Of a stretch of DNA of 64,000 nucleotides, positions 46,303-59,059 are shown piece after piece. The position numbers and the translations under genes are program-made. The stretch is from Alternaria dauci (lineage: Eukaryota; Ascomycota; Dothideomycetes; Pleosporales; Pleosporaceae), in NCBI RefSeq assembly GCF_042100115.1, contig NC_091272.1:3224001-3288000 (forward strand), read 5' to 3'. Position 1 is the stretch's first letter, and every line of letters begins with the position of its first letter. Under the pieces are notes generated by a model. The model was not told the origin of the DNA and ran no database searches. It saw nothing but the letters and a program-made list of their open reading frames with translations.

Positions 46303-46943
46303 TCAGACAACGCTCTGCTCGTTTCTTCCGTCCTTGGCCATCTCCTCTGCCAGCCACTCGGCCTCTTGCTGCATCTCCTCGTCGCTCCGGGGCTTGCGGC
46401 TATCATTGTCCACAGCAGGGAAGCGCCCCTTCCTTTCTTCTCCCGCAAGATGTGCACTAGCAGCCTTCTCCTTGTCGGCAAGCTGCTTGCTCAGGTCCGC
46501 GTCCTCGCTCTCCATCATGCCGTATATAGCGTCGGTGCCGCCCTTCTCTTCCAGGTCGTCCTTCTTGCGAGGGATGATGTGTGCATGAACATGGGGCACG
46601 CTTTGGCCAGCGTCCACGCCATCTTGTATGGCGATGTTCAGGGACGAGGCACTAAAGACGCGCTCCACCATGCGGGACACCCGCTGCACGGTCAAAAATA
46701 GGTCCTGCACCTCGGCGGCGGACAGATCGTTGAAACGCGGCACTATACGGCGTGGCGATACCAAGACATGGCCGGGCAGCAGAGGCTTGAGGTTGACTAT
46801 GGCAAAGGACAGGCGTGTTACGTGGAAGACCTGTATGCGCATGATTAGCTGTGCGTCGTGTCTCCCTCTCCTTTGCATTGTGGCTGCACCTGGTTCGTCA
46901 CCACAAAGGTGCCAAACTTGATGACATCCTTGGTGAGCGGCAT
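46303..46943 (-). CDS. HIT-family hydrolase (FHIT/Aph1-like)
   Basis: Two exons, 46943-46890 and 46830-46303, with a 59-bp intron, encode 193 residues. The protein starts MPLTKDVIKFGTFVVTNQVF, then NLKPLLPGHVLVSPRR, and holds the histidine triad QSVPHVHAHIIPR (HxHxH) at about residues 108-115. These features fit diadenosine 5',5'''-P1,P3-triphosphate hydrolases of the FHIT branch, which cleave ApppA to AMP and ADP. A C-terminal extension of about 75 charged residues (ending DGRNEQSVV) follows. The upstream frame is open as far as 47102 and is Arg-rich, but it has no ATG, so the short start is preferred. Confidence 0.88.
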
Positions 46944-48168
46944 TCTCTCCGGTTCGTCGCCTCGAGTCGTGTTGAGCAGGCGTCGCAAGTACTGAGGCGC
47001 CAAGCACGTCGCAACGCAAGGGCAGACGCGCGGGCGGCGGCGCGCCGACGATTGAAACCACACGGAACTTTCCTCGCACCTTCTACTGCGTGCCGTATGC
47101 ACGCCATACCTCCTTCACCCCACTGCCCCCTTAGCGCCGACGCTACACCGGAAACTCGAGGCGAGCAGACGGACCCCGTTCTCGGCCCAATCTCACCACC
47201 TGTCACATGCGCTGCAGCGGCGCTGTCAGAGTCCAAACAGATGCGACGCGTGCTGAGCTGCTGCAAATCCATTCGCACAACCAGATCCACGTCCACCGCC
47301 GTGGGGACGCATCGTGGGGTTGGCCCTTGTGCTTTTGGCTGCTCGCTCGCTTTGCTGTTACGCCATGACGCCGCCGACGCCCTCTGCCCTTTTACTCATT
47401 CCACCGCCGGCCACCTATTACCCTATAAATCTCACCTCCTCAAACGTAGCCTCTGTGTGTGACTCCAATCCGCTCTGTTTGCTCTTATCAATACCCGCTG
47501 CTACTGTGGAGCACACAGTGGACCCTTTTGCTCAGTCGTTTTTTGCTAGCACACCTCTGACTCCCAGCTTAGCCTACTAGTACAGCCGCAACTCCACCAG
47601 CAAGACACGCCAAGAGGGTTTCACAGCTGAGCTTGGCTGGAGTATTGAGTTTCGAGCCCGGGCCGTCTTTCAAACAAATCACCCTCGAGCACAAACACGA
47701 CTCCGCCTCACCCGCCTTTGTGCAGATGAGTGACAACCTATACTATTGATTGACTTGGCACTCTGCGCAGCGGCGATCGTATATTTGTGACGACGAGACA
47801 GGAAGGATCCCCATAGTCCCACTACGTGCGCTTGTTTCCTAAGCGTAAGAGCAAGCATCAGGGTTCGTTTACAGCCTCCTTCGGTCCAAGTATAAGAGGG
47901 TCGGACCTCCGATTTTCTGCTCTTCTGGCCCCCAAGTCGGACATAGCATATTCCACACCCTTCCACTCCGATTACATAGCGCGACTACCACACACGCTCC
48001 AGCCCACGCCCTCGCTGTCCCCATCGTCCCACGGTTTCTGTTGATCGGTACCGCCCACCACTTGTACACGACTACATAAATTCTCCCGGCATCTCTTCTT
48101 ACGGTTCATAAGCGTAAATTCTCCGACACAGCAACTACTCAACAACTCCCACTCCCACAATCTGCATA
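46944..48168. other. divergent intergenic region between HIT and STEEP1-like genes
   Basis: 1.2 kb without a supported gene; it must hold both promoters. The last 200 bp before 48169 are CA- and pyrimidine-rich, typical of a fungal 5' UTR. Confidence 0.45.
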
Positions 48169-48735
48169 ATGGATATTGCCACTACCTCCCGCGCTTACTT
48201 CGCCATGCCCTCTCCCAGTCCCGAGGAGAAAATCTCCCTCCAGGCCAGCAACACAGTCTACACCTACCACTGCCTGTGCAACCATCTCTTACTGGCAACC
48301 ACCACCCCGCTCCCCTCTCTACCTAAACGCCAACACACACGCGATGCTGCACACATCATGCCGCTTCCGCCAGCACCCACTTCTGGTCGCAACAACAACG
48401 CGCCATCGCAGGATCACTATGGTCTCCTCCTCTCCACCCGTCAAGACCGCCAAGCCGAGATAATAACCAGCGACGAGGGCTTTGAGAAGCGATACCTGCA
48501 GCGTTGTGGACGGTGCAATCTCGTTGTAGGATACCAGTTGGACTGGCAGCAGTTCTCCGTCGACCGGACCGGTAGACGCGAGGACTACGTCTTCCTCCTT
48601 CCAGGCGGCTTCGTCAAGACGAGCGACATGATCATGGGCAAAGCAGCTACCGCATCCGCGTCTGCCTCTGCAGTCGGCGGCGCCGCGGGCACGGGCATGG
48701 GCACCACGGTCAGTGTGACTCAGGTCAAAGCTTAG
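48169..48735 (+). CDS. STEEP1-family protein
   Basis: Intronless, 188 residues. The paired cysteine blocks VYTYHCLCNHLLLAT and KRYLQRCGRCNLVVGYQLDW are the signature of the STEEP1 (CXorf56) family, a small conserved eukaryotic protein. The human member helps STING exit the endoplasmic reticulum and is also found with spliceosomal factors. Fungi lack STING signalling of the animal kind, so the ancestral role here is open. A Pro/Arg/Ser-rich insertion lies between the two blocks, and the C-terminal tail is low-complexity Ala/Gly/Ser. The four cysteines (CxC and CxxC) could bind zinc. Confidence 0.82.
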   Translation: MDIATTSRAYFAMPSPSPEEKISLQASNTVYTYHCLCNHLLLATTTPLPSLPKRQHTRDAAHIMPLPPAPTSGRNNNAPSQDHYGLLLSTRQDRQAEIITSDEGFEKRYLQRCGRCNLVVGYQLDWQQFSVDRTGRREDYVFLLPGGFVKTSDMIMGKAATASASASAVGGAAGTGMGTTVSVTQVKA

Positions 48736-49405
48736 GCGGATCCGTCCCCGACCTGCGTCAGCCGTTGAGATTATGGGGAGGGGGGGCTCCCCGCCTTCCG
48801 CAGCTTTACTCCATGGGGGAGAGAAGCATGCGCAAGTGTTCCTCAACAGAACTTATGGAATCATGATGATGACTTCCCTGACGAGTCCTGCTTTTGGCGC
48901 TTACTGGTTTCACTTTCTTTCTTTCTTTTTTGTTTCGGAGTTTGGGACGTGTAGATTGGCGGGCCTTTTTCCTTTCGTCATCATCATCAGTACATTTAGA
49001 TACCCCATTGGTGAACGCGCAAGGCTTCTCATGCTACAGGAGGAAGAAGCCTATATGTTTACAGACAGACAGCGTCCCTTATGGATCCAAAAACAGTCTT
49101 GCATTCCCTGTTTACATCAAGGTTTCACTTGGGTGCATGTGTTTTGTGTGTGAGACTTCACTAATACAATTTTCTGTCCAAGCATCATATTCGCTGCTCT
49201 CGAGCTGTCCGACTCCCATGCCCTGCTGCCCTACAATGTGCAGATATCAAAGAAGTGTATATATGTATCATGTTAAGACAATTCCAACGCCGACGTAATC
49301 CGCATGCAAAAAACCGTGACCCGTCTCAGACATGCTCGCGTAAAATCTCAATCGAGAAGGGGAAGAAGGGATGAAGGGGTGAACAAGAATCGCAAGAACC
49401 AACGT
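48736..49405. other. convergent intergenic region
   Basis: 670 bp between two gene 3' ends. Nothing recognised; only T-rich stretches typical of fungal 3' flanks. Confidence 0.4.
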
Positions 49406-49973
49406 CTAGTTCTCCGCAATAGTCTTGACAAACTCTGCAATCAACAGTCAGTCACAGTCTTCCTCGTGCCCATTCCAAAGATGTATAAACTTACCCCTGT
49501 AGTCCACCTCGTTATTGCTCGCATCGATGGTGCTCTTGAACAGCTCATCCACCTCCTCCTCGCTCATCTTCTCGCCCAGGTTGGTCAGAATATACTTGAT
49601 CTGGCCTTTGCCGACAAATCCACTCCGGTCCTTGTCAAAGACCTGGAAGCCACGGATATATTCCTCAATATCAAAGGGCTCGCGGAAGCCGCCGGGGCGG
49701 TTGAGGATCTTGGAGAAGGTGTCAAAGTCGACTGTAAGCAGCCTGTTAGCCCCCCTGGAACGCATATATACTGCAAGAATGCGTGCATGTCTGATACGTA
49801 CAGTCTGCGCCAACGCCGCGCTCGAGATCGGCAATCTCAGCCAGTGTAGGGTTCTGTCCACATGCGCGGAGAAGGTCGCCGAGCGCACCGCGGTCGACGC
49901 GGCCGTTGCCACGCTTGTCAAAGAGCTGGAAAGCTTCGCGGTAGTTGGTTGAGGCCTGATGATTGTTATCCAT
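49406..49973 (-). CDS. myosin essential light chain / Cdc4-type EF-hand protein
   Basis: Three exons, 49973-49802, 49731-49495 and 49434-49406, encode 145 residues. Introns of 70 and 60 bp give a compact calmodulin-fold protein. EF-hand 1 is FDKRGNGRVDRGALG (non-canonical loop). The third hand, FDKDRSGFVGKGQIKYIL, keeps the Asp/Ser/Gly pattern of a loop but ends in Gln instead of the usual Glu at position 12, suggesting weak calcium binding. The fourth is degenerate. This pattern and the length match fission-yeast Cdc4 and Mlc1, which bind IQ motifs of type II and V myosins during cytokinesis and vesicle transport. The 29-nt last exon encodes EFVKTIAEN, the typical end of a calmodulin-like C lobe. 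Confidence 0.87.
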
Positions 49974-50698
49974 GGCTGTTCTTCTCTCGCCGTGTCAAAT
50001 CGCTAGTGATGTGGTGGGGGTATTTGGGTGTTGCTGAAGGTTGGGATTTGCGATGCTGCTGCTGTCGGGAAAAAGGCAAGCTGCGGTGTTGACAGCATTT
50101 GTGCAACAGAATGAAGCACGCGCGTTGTTTTGCTGCAGCCACTCGCCGCTGCCTGTTGCCCGCACGCCCAGGGCAGGGACGACCTGGCCCGCGGCCAACC
50201 AACGATTGTCGAGGAGCCACGAGCGGTGCGGGGTCCGAGTTCTGAAGAAGAAAAGACACGACTTACCATTGTGTATAAAGTGTACTGCAAGAGTTGCTTG
50301 GTGGCTAGAAATGTATGCAGCAATTCCAGAAACGGTGGTATAGGCGGTGTGAGGGTTTAATCTGGTGTTGAAGGGGCTGTTAGATGTATCCTGAGCGTGG
50401 GCCGCCGGGTGCGTCGAGCGCAAAATACTGCCCGCCGCCAAGGGCGATGCGCCGTCGTCTAAGCAACGAGCGGTGTACTAGACGTGTCTGTTGAATTCAT
50501 GTTGGGTACAACAACAGGCTATCAACCTCTGAGACATGATTGGAGTTCTTCGTCTAGTGTATATAGAGCACGCGCGGCCGTACCTTTTCTCAGTCAAGAC
50601 AATCCCACACTGTGCACTTGCAACTACAAGACTACATGCTCAGTATGTTGAGACATTGCTGTCCATTCTATTCACATCCTCGTATCTAGTAAACGCCT
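49974..50698. other. intergenic, nothing recognised
   Basis: 725 bp holding the light-chain promoter and the 3' flank of the MFS gene. No gene. Confidence 0.4.
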
Positions 50699-53041
50699 CT
50701 AAAACTTCTCCATCAAGTTCTTCCTAACAGTCCACATCCGTGCTCTCTTACCATAAATGTACATGGGAATACTGAAAAGCATGCATCCTAATTGGATGCC
50801 TCCAATCGCCAAGAATGTATCCTTGCTACCGCTCGATTCAAGCCAATGCGGGAAGAAGAGGGAAAAGATGAAGCCGTGCAAAACGTCTGTCCAAATATGT
50901 TAGTATCCATGCAAATGTGCGCATCATTGGCTGAACTTACTCTTCGAGAAATTAAGCGTGACAAGCGCCTCACCAGCATACATGCGGTAACTGTCCACCA
51001 CAAAAGTAATCGCCGTGGTACTAGCCAGCGAGCAGCCAAAGCTGATGACACCAAAGAAAACGGTCGGGACAATCCAGTTGTCCTTCTCTTCCGCACTCCA
51101 GCCAAAGCCCATGAGTCCAATGACGGTGCTGATGGCGATGGGCACTGCCATTAGGAGACGGAATTCTGGCTCATATACGCCGTCGTTCTTGCGCGCCATG
51201 AACCGTACCACAAGGTCGGAGACTCGGCCTGCTACTGCCGTACCAAGAACACCACCTACGAATGGTGAGATGTAGACAAGACCCACTTGAAGTGACGTAA
51301 AGTTATACGACGTGTCCTGGTAGATGTGCGCGACTGACTCAGAAAGCACAATCAGCCATCCAACAGCGAGCGCGTAGACGAGAGATGACCAGAGGACAGC
51401 GGGATACGCAAACAGAATGAATGGGCGGATGGCTACGCGAAGCCACTTGTCTTTGACAAGACGTCCATTCCACGGCCTTAGTGACTGGCGATACGACTTT
51501 CGCGGGGCGTCACGATAGTAGTCGGTGTAGTGAATGGAAAACTGTTCCGAAACCTGGTCGTTCTCGGTAGGTTCCGTCGATATATATTCGCTGCCAGCAC
51601 GACTATCTTGCTTCTCTGGGTCGGCTACGAGGGTTTCTGGAAGCTGCCCAAAATAGTCATGACGCGGGTTCTCGCCGGGTGTGGAGTGGATGCTCATCGG
51701 AGATTGTGGAGTCGGTGGCACACTTGCATGTCGTCCAGTATCAACAGTAGTGTCTGCATGACCAGTCTTCTCCTCAGGGTCTGGCTCAGCGAATCCAACA
51801 TGTGCGTTCTTGGGACGTTTGGCGGGCACCTCGTTGGACGCTGCCAGAGGCGTTGCGGGCAAGGGTGTTGCTGGCACCGAGGATGCGTTCTGTGCCTGCG
51901 ATGCATCGGCAGCCTTTTTGTGATGCAAGTTTGGTAGATGGAAGTGTCCATGGTGTTGTCCTGGACTCTTGCTGCGGGCACGATTGTGTCGCTTGGCTGG
52001 CCTAGGTGCTCGGTCCCAAAAGGTCTCGGGCACAAAGAAGAAGATGAGGAAGAAACAGAAACCGACGACTATAGCGGTGATCCAGAACACCCATCGCCAG
52101 CCCAGAGACTGCACGACGACGGCGCTGACCAGAGGGATCAAGTTCTTTCCGCCAAGCAGAAGTAGCGTGTAAATTCCCAGGCGGTATGCTCGCTCGTGGA
52201 GGAAGAAAATCTCGGCAATGGTAGCGCTAGGCAGACATTCGACTGGCGAAACGGCAAAGCCTTGGACAATACGCGCCACCACAAGAGACGCGTAGCTGGG
52301 CGATGCGGCGCACCATATGGAGGAGACGGTGAAGAGTATAATGGCGCCGAGATATACGGGCCGCTTGCCGAACAGAATGGCAGTAGGCGACGCAACCACG
52401 CTCCCCAGACCAAGTCCCAACATGTACAAACCCGTAGTCAAGGCGACCTGGGAGAGCGTCACGTCGTATGTCTCGGCCACGTCGTTGAAGCCGGCGGCCA
52501 ACAGCGGCGTCATTCCTCCTCCGATCATGCAGTAGAAGCCAAGCGACACGAGGGCGAGATCTCGCCGCACTTGCGCCCAATTGAGCGGGTCGTTGGCCGA
52601 GTCCTCGGGTTGAGGATCCAGAATAAAACGGCCATCCTTTGTCCGCTTCTTCTCAGGCAGCCGAGAACGCGACGACTGGCGGGAGCCCGGTTGCGAGGCA
52701 GTTCGCTGAGGCCTGGGACGGTACGAGGTCGGAAGCGATGAGGCCGATGTGCGTGCGTGGGCATGCTGGAGTCCCAGCGGCTCGTTGCGGTTGTGCGTTT
52801 TCGAGAGGAGGATAACGGAGCCTGTGAAGAGAGAATTAGTTCGCCATTCGCCTGGGATAACTGAACGAAAAGAAAAAGAAAAAGAAAGCTTACCAGGCAC
52901 TTCGTCCGTCTGTGGGTCGCTTAGAATCCCCAGATTCCACTTCCGTCGCGGGGCGTCTCTGTCTTGTGAAGATGCAGCAGCCGCATCCACGGCATTCGCA
53001 TCGGCTGACTGCGACTTGCGCCAGGGTGTGAAGTTGACCAT
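50699..53041 (-). CDS. MFS transporter with long central loop
   Basis: Three exons, 53041-52894, 52821-50941 and 50886-50699, encode 738 residues. Introns are 72 bp (with a strong CTTT tract) and 54 bp. The N-terminal about 150 residues are cytosolic and Arg/Ser-rich. The first six helices start after NDPLNWAQVRRDLAL and include GLYMLGLGLGSVVASP, a typical DHA1-type motif, and the salt-bridge motif A-like segment LFGKRPVYL. A loop of about 170 residues, rich in His, Pro and Ser (HHGHFHLP, SVPPTPQSP), separates the halves. Six further helices end with CMLFSIPMYIYGKRAR. Similar transporters handle polyamines or drugs by proton antiport; the substrate is unknown. The frame is open for 21 codons upstream of the chosen ATG. 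Confidence 0.88.
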
Positions 53042-54070
53042 GACGACTACCGTAGAGTGCAATTCTCTCAACCGAGGAAAGAGAAAGGTAAGAAGAGACA
53101 GCAAGGTCTATATCAGACGGCGGCGTAGGCTGCAATCGATACCAAAGCTCTGCCGACTAGTCGCTCGAGCAAGACTCACGAGGACCCTTTCTCCACACCC
53201 AACGCCCCGAGTCTCCACGCCGCTGCAGATGCGCGATAAGGACAGGTGACGGGATGTGGAGTCTCCATATCCGTGTTGGGGAGGCAGCACAGAGATGTGA
53301 TTACTACGGACAATGCGCGTGCGCAAGAAAGAGTGTTATCGCTGGTCCGGTGGTGGTGCATACCGCGGCTACCATTGCTAGCGGCTGTGCAATGACGTAC
53401 AGCCAAGGGCCAGGTGACTTGGTATGGCCGAGGCCCGCCGTCTGATTCGCTGCCCCGACCCTCACCGCCAATGGTTCCTAGTCGTGCTCAGACATGCGCA
53501 TACATGGTTCTCGTTGCAACACCTCTCCAGCCACACCCACGAGGCACGCAAGACCTGCCCTTTCCGCCCTTTCCGCGACGCTACCTATGCCATTACTCGC
53601 CCTGCTACACGTGCCTCTCAGAACATGCTGCCCTTGTGTGCGCAGGAAACGGCCCATGAGCCCAAACGCTGCTGCCCGACAACCATCTTGGAACGAGCAA
53701 TATTGGCGAACGGCGGCTCCACACCTCTCGGTCAGTTGAAGCGGGTCGATAGACTGCATGCCTGCTCACCACCACAATATCGCAATATTTTCCATACACT
53801 GAGGCGATCACGGGGATTCATGACATGACACGTACGCCATCGTCCCATACAAGCACCGCACATCGCGGTTAACCTGACCAGGAAGTGCGTCGATCTTGAT
53901 GTTTCTGGTAATCAAGATCGAAGCAGTGTACCGTCATCGTCTTACTTGGTCTCCATCTCCACAACCTCACTCCAGAGACAAGAGCATCGTCCGCTTCAAG
54001 CGGTAGCAAGTATTCACCATGCACGTCCGTGTACTCAAGCTCAGACATGGTATAGTACAAGCGCTCAATC
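53042..54070. other. intergenic, nothing recognised
   Basis: 1 kb between the MFS gene start and the AFG1 3' end. Frames such as 53424-53828 show no domain. Confidence 0.45.
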
Positions 54071-55952
54071 CTACATACTATCTTCCCTCCATCTGCTTCT
54101 GACCTTCTGCCACCCCTCCATCTCTCCCTTTCCACCTCTTTTCTCCAGTCCCAACCCACGTTCCACCCACTCCTGACTTCCCATTTCACTCAATCGCGAC
54201 AATGCCCTAGCAAATGCAAATCGCTCTTCGTCGCCAGAGAAAATACTGCTGTTCTTCAACATGTCCATGTTCATGCCAAGATCGTCCATGAGATTACGCA
54301 TAACGTCCGAGATGGCTTCGTGGTCGTCTGCTTCGGCAGATTTGGCAGGTGGCTTGGGCGAGGGAGTAGTGGTAGCTGGTAGTTTTCCAGCTTTCTGTGT
54401 AGCGGTTACAGCGTCGTTTAGCTCGGACTGATCGAGGAAGAGGGCTGTCAAGGGAACAGCTGTTGTCATTACTAGCTTGGCCTGGTCTCCCATTAGCATA
54501 ATATACATCTAACCACCACGCACCCTCCTTCACACGCTCTCGCGCTACCCGCATCTTACTTACCCTTGATTCGTACACGGCATCTATAAAAGTGATGAAC
54601 CTCCTCGCCAAGTCTCTTGACCTGTAGTTCATCCCAGGCACCCCTGTAATGATAAACGCCTCATACTGTCTCGTGAGTTCCAGATAGTCGGCTGCTCCCG
54701 TCGCGCGTCCGATGATGTCGTCGAAGCTAAACACGGCACACTTGCCACTAGCCTTCGGCACGCGGACTTCCCTTCCCCAGACCTCGTGCACAGCCGGGTG
54801 TGGCGGGTCGTTTTCAAAGTCGCCAAGGAAGCGGAACCATCGCTCTACGTGCGTCTGCGCCGACGCGTCGAGCGGGTGGTGGTACACGCCACTTGGCGGC
54901 CGCGGTATCTTTCTGTAATCCGTCGAGGAGTCCAGGTTCAGGACGGTGAGTCTTGATTTTAGGAGATTGATGCACGGTATAAAGCTCTCTCTTTGTATGC
55001 CGTTCTTGTATAGGTCGTCTGGGTGTCTGTTGCTCGTCGTGACAATGACTGTTCCGTGTGCCATCAAGCTCTCCATTAATCTCCTGAGGATCATGGCATC
55101 GGCCACATCCGTACATTGGAACTCGTCGAAGCACAGAACAGATGCACGTTCTGCGATGCCCGCTGCGACAAACGGTATACTGTCAATGTCGTTTCCGTGC
55201 TGCATCTTCATCTTGTGCAAGTCCTTGTGTACGCTTTGCATAAAGGCGTGGAAATGGATCCTCGTCTTTCTCGTAATGTTTGGCGGAAGTGTGTCGTAGA
55301 ACAAATCCATCATCATCGTCTTCCCACTGCCTACGTCTCCAAACATGTAAATGCCCTTTGGTAGCGATTCTGGTATGGGCGGCAGGGCCGGTCCTGCGGA
55401 ACTGGACGACGAGAGAAAGGAGAAGAAGGACTTCTTCGGCGGTTGAAGGGATGCTATAGTAGGTTGTTGGACGGGCGGTTGCTCGTAGGATTTCAGCATG
55501 TCGTGGAGATCTTGAAGATTCCTGATAATGTTGCGTTGGTGCTCGTCGTCACGTAGTCGTCCGGATTCAACGCGCGCATCGTACTCGGCCATGGGGCCAT
55601 GGGTCCGTTCAGGATCTTCGATTGCATCTGTTCAGATCAGCACTCATGTTGAACGACAGTCTTTCCCATCGCGAAACGTACACTCACGCGCGGCCTGTGC
55701 ATATCCTCTGCAACCTACCGGCGCAAACGAAACTCTATTCGGCACACAGGCAACGTTGCTCGTGCGCGCAGCAGCAGCATGCCCTGGCGCGTGCCTCCCC
55801 GGTTTTGAACTTCTCGTGCAGTTGGTGCATATCGCCCTCTTGCCATCGACTACCAGGTTGCGTCCCACAGCAATTCTCTTCGGCGTCGGGCCAGCGCATC
55901 GCGAGAGGGTCCTCAGCCCTCTCAGGGCCTCGGATGATGTCATTTTCGACAT
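54071..55952 (-). CDS. AFG1: mitochondrial AFG1/LACE1-type AAA ATPase
   Basis: Three exons, 55952-55688, 55627-54564 and 54481-54071, encode 579 residues. Introns are 60 and 82 bp. Exon 1 is a mitochondrial presequence rich in Arg, Ala and Ser ([14 protein letters not shown]). The join gives [20 protein letters not shown], the conserved start of the ATPase. Walker A is [12 protein letters not shown] (about residue 185), Walker [12 protein letters not shown] (about 252), and the sensor region is [21 protein letters not shown]. Afg1/LACE1 is an inner-membrane-associated quality-control protein acting on mitochondrially encoded cytochrome oxidase subunits. The C-terminal part after [19 protein letters not shown] is less conserved and Pro/Thr-rich. 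Confidence 0.92.
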
Positions 55953-56308
55953 TCAGCGCCCAGCCTAAAAGCTTGCGACAATAACAATAAAGAAAGGAAG
56001 TAGATTAGATCTAGCGCATGGTGGAAAAGAAAGCTCAGGCAAAAGCCAGGCGACCAAGCTGAACAGGCCAGTGGAGCGTCACGCATGTGCGCGACCCACG
56101 ACGGGTGGTTTAGGGTGGCGCGGGGACTTTCCTCGCTGCAGCCTCGGCTTTTGACTTCCGGTCTGGTAAAGCTGCAGGGATTTCGGCCACATTTCAGTAG
56201 CCGACATGAGAACAGCACTGTTCACTCAAAAGTATTCGCATGGACCTGGGAACTAGTAGCGTTCCATACTCTTCGTCATCATTACCATTATCGCTACCTG
56301 CATCGTGA
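55953..56308. other. intergenic, AFG1 promoter and AKR1 3' flank
   Basis: 356 bp, no gene recognised. Confidence 0.4.
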
Positions 56309-58632
56309 TCATGACTCCTCTTCCGCGGCCACACTCTCATATCTCCCTCCCTCACGTTCACCACCTCTCTGATACCTCATCTTGGGCACCTCGTACAATC
56401 TTGTATAATCCACTCTCTCACCCCCCAGCCTCGCATAACCGCTCTCTTTTGAACCAAATACTGGGCTGGCGTCGCACCAGAAATCCTTGCAATTCGTAAC
56501 GATGCCTCGTGAAAAGGGGTTGCTTCGTCTTTGTCGCATTATTTGCTCTCCTTGGCTTCCGTGAAGAGCGATTGTGAGGAAGGTGTCGATTCCAAGGAGA
56601 CGCTTCCATTGGTCCCAAATAGAAGCTTTGGGCTGAGGACGACGTGGAGTATCGCCTGTATCTTGACCGGAGCCGAAACCGTTCGTGGGAGCGTTACCGG
56701 CACCACCAGACACGTCTTGACTGGTATCGCCGGTGGTAACAAAAGAATTGAGTGCGTCCGCAGGCGTGCCGCCGTGAAGGTGCCCGCGCATGCTTTCGTA
56801 GGTGGTGAGATTGCGCGCGATCTGAAGAAGCTGGACACAGAGAAGCATGGTCACCCATGTCAGTTGGAAGGCGGCCCATATCGACAATACAATCGTAAAT
56901 GGGTCTTTGTTGAGGACTTTGCAAAGATCCGGCGAGATGACTGCGCATTTGGGGAAATCCTTAGGCGCGTCACGTATCTCCAAGTCTACTAACATTAGCC
57001 ACATGACACAAGCATACCAGGTTTTGACTTACAAGCAAGGACTAGCCTTACGAACATAACGATACCGAGTTCCAGAGAAAGTACATATAGCACAAAATGT
57101 CTGTGGTTGTTGTTCGCCACACAGTTGTTGACCCATGGACAATGACTGTCACAGTTAGCGCCATCCTGCGTTGCCTATATGGCCTACTCACTGATCACTC
57201 TTTGCAACACAGCGCTCGCATCTTTTGCAGTGCTTACTGCGCAAAGGTTTCCGCACCATGCAGTTTACGCAAAAGTGGCGTTCATCAAACTGTCGTAGTT
57301 CCATAAGCTCGTCAATAACTGCCTTGGAGGCACTCCTGCTCGCCGACTTAGGCACAAAGCCGGGATCAATAGTCATGGTGAAGAAGTAAAAATAGGCCGT
57401 GAGTCCGTAGAACGCTGCGAAGAGGAAGTTGAGAAAGAAGTTGGTTCGGATGGTCCAGGGCAAAACGGTTGTTGCCCAACGGAAACCAACCCAGAACAGT
57501 GTGCCGGCGAAGATACCGGCTAAGAAAGGCTGGAAATTGGTTAGTGACAAGACACAAGTAAGCAAATAGTCGACTTACAGTGTGGTGTATGCTTCGCATG
57601 TTGGAGGGACCCCATCGCAAAAGCCACTGTGCTCCCCACTGCATAACATAGGCGACAATCAACGCCAGGGGTATACCAACAAACGCCGGGTAGTGACTGA
57701 CGAGGAGCAGCGCAGCGAAAAGTATAGCAAACGGCAAGAAGAATATGAATCGGCTCAGGAACCACCTCGTGTCCTTGACCCCCGGGATGGGGAACTGTCT
57801 CGCGTTTCCGTGTTTGTCAAAGCCTGCTTCCATGAGGGCGCGACGCCATTGCCGAGTAGTGTTCATCTCCTCGGCCGTGACCTCTGGTGTCTTGCCGTCG
57901 TTGTTCTTGGCGAACCTGTCGGCGCCATACTCTAGCAGCTTCTGTATTGATCCCTGACTTCCCTTTACGAGGGCCCAATGTAGGGCAGTGAAGCCCTGGT
58001 CGTCGGTCGCGTACACGTTGGCGCCCCATCTGAGAAACAAATCGACACAAGACGGATAGCCCTTGTATGCCGCCCACATGAGCGGGGTGTGGCTCTGGGG
58101 ATCTGGAATATCGACGGGTATATCCTGGTGCAGCAGCAAGACGATCTGGTACACATTGCCGTCGAGCGTGGCGCTGTGCAGGAGATTGAAGCCTTGGTCG
58201 TCGGTGAGGAGAGGGTCGGCGCCGTGGTCGAGCAGGAGGTTGACAATGTAGTAGTTGCAACGCTTCGCAGCCCACAGAACGGGCGTCGCAACCGCATCGC
58301 CGCCCTTTGCGTTGATGGGCGCACCGGCCTGGATAAGGAAGTGGCACAGAGCGTAGTGATTGTTAATGGCAGCCCACTGCGCCATGTTAGCCGTCTGTCA
58401 CTCTCAAGCAGTCTTGTATGCGCACATGTAGCGGTGTTATGCCCTGCTCATCCTTGAATGTCGCATCCACCTTGCCGCTGTCGAAGAGTTTCTGTATAGC
58501 CCCAATCTCTCCCAGCCGAGCCAACTGCATTATGTCCTCCTCGACTGGGAGGCTGGGCTTGTTGTCCGCTATGACTTCGAGTTCATGGTCGCCCGGAGTG
58601 GCTCCATTGCTGTCCGATGGCGTAGCGGCCAT
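56309..58632 (-). CDS. AKR1: ankyrin-repeat palmitoyltransferase Akr1 (DHHC)
   Basis: Five exons, 58632-58426, 58376-57579, 57529-57192, 57145-57033 and 56985-56309, encode 710 residues; introns are 46-49 bp. Residues about 50-250 hold six ankyrin repeats ([89 protein letters not shown]). Transmembrane helices follow. The catalytic cysteine-rich domain is [18 protein letters not shown], then [10 protein letters not shown] with the DHHC tetrad at 447-450, split by an intron. Akr1 in Golgi and endosomes S-palmitoylates proteins such as casein kinase Yck2. The C-terminal tail is long, polar and cytosolic. The alternate acceptor 3 nt upstream (TTAG versus TTAGTAG) was rejected because the chosen one gives the conserved LAYLE. 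Confidence 0.93.
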
Positions 58633-59059
58633 GTTGGGGATCTGCGTGCTGCTGCTTGGTTGCGGAGCCCGCGACACCTCCGAATCGTGGTAGCGCGGTT
58701 GTTGAGATGGCAGGTCGATTCGCGTTCGGACAGAGGTTTGGGAGAGCTTGTGAGGGTGTCACAGCATGCTGCCGACTGCACATCTGACGTCGGACTGAGG
58801 TTTGTGAGGCTTTGCAGACGCGGAAGATGCGGCGTTCGCGACTCCCATTGCGACCACACATCCTTGCTGCTGCTAACGCAAATCGTGGCGGTGCCACGCA
58901 AGCCTCATGCTTAATCCCGGCACCCAGAACCCGGCTTTAGCAGCCACACTCTTCTTCATGCGACAGCAAACGTGATAGAATCAGCTAAACGATACATGTA
59001 GTCTATACATCTTTACACGACAAACTTTTTGATAACAACAATACCTCGGTCCTCGACAC
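58633..59059. other. intergenic, AKR1 promoter side
   Basis: 427 bp between the AKR1 start and the 3' end of the ABC transporter gene. Nothing recognised. Confidence 0.4.

Noticed and set aside
46944..47102. Arg-rich N-terminal extension of the HIT protein that might be a mitochondrial signal
   Set aside because: The frame is open but has no ATG (47102 is GTG), and the ATG at 46943 matches the family start.
53424..53828. 134-codon plus-strand frame between the MFS and AFG1 genes
   Set aside because: No domain, His/Arg/Pro-rich chance composition and competing frames of similar length.
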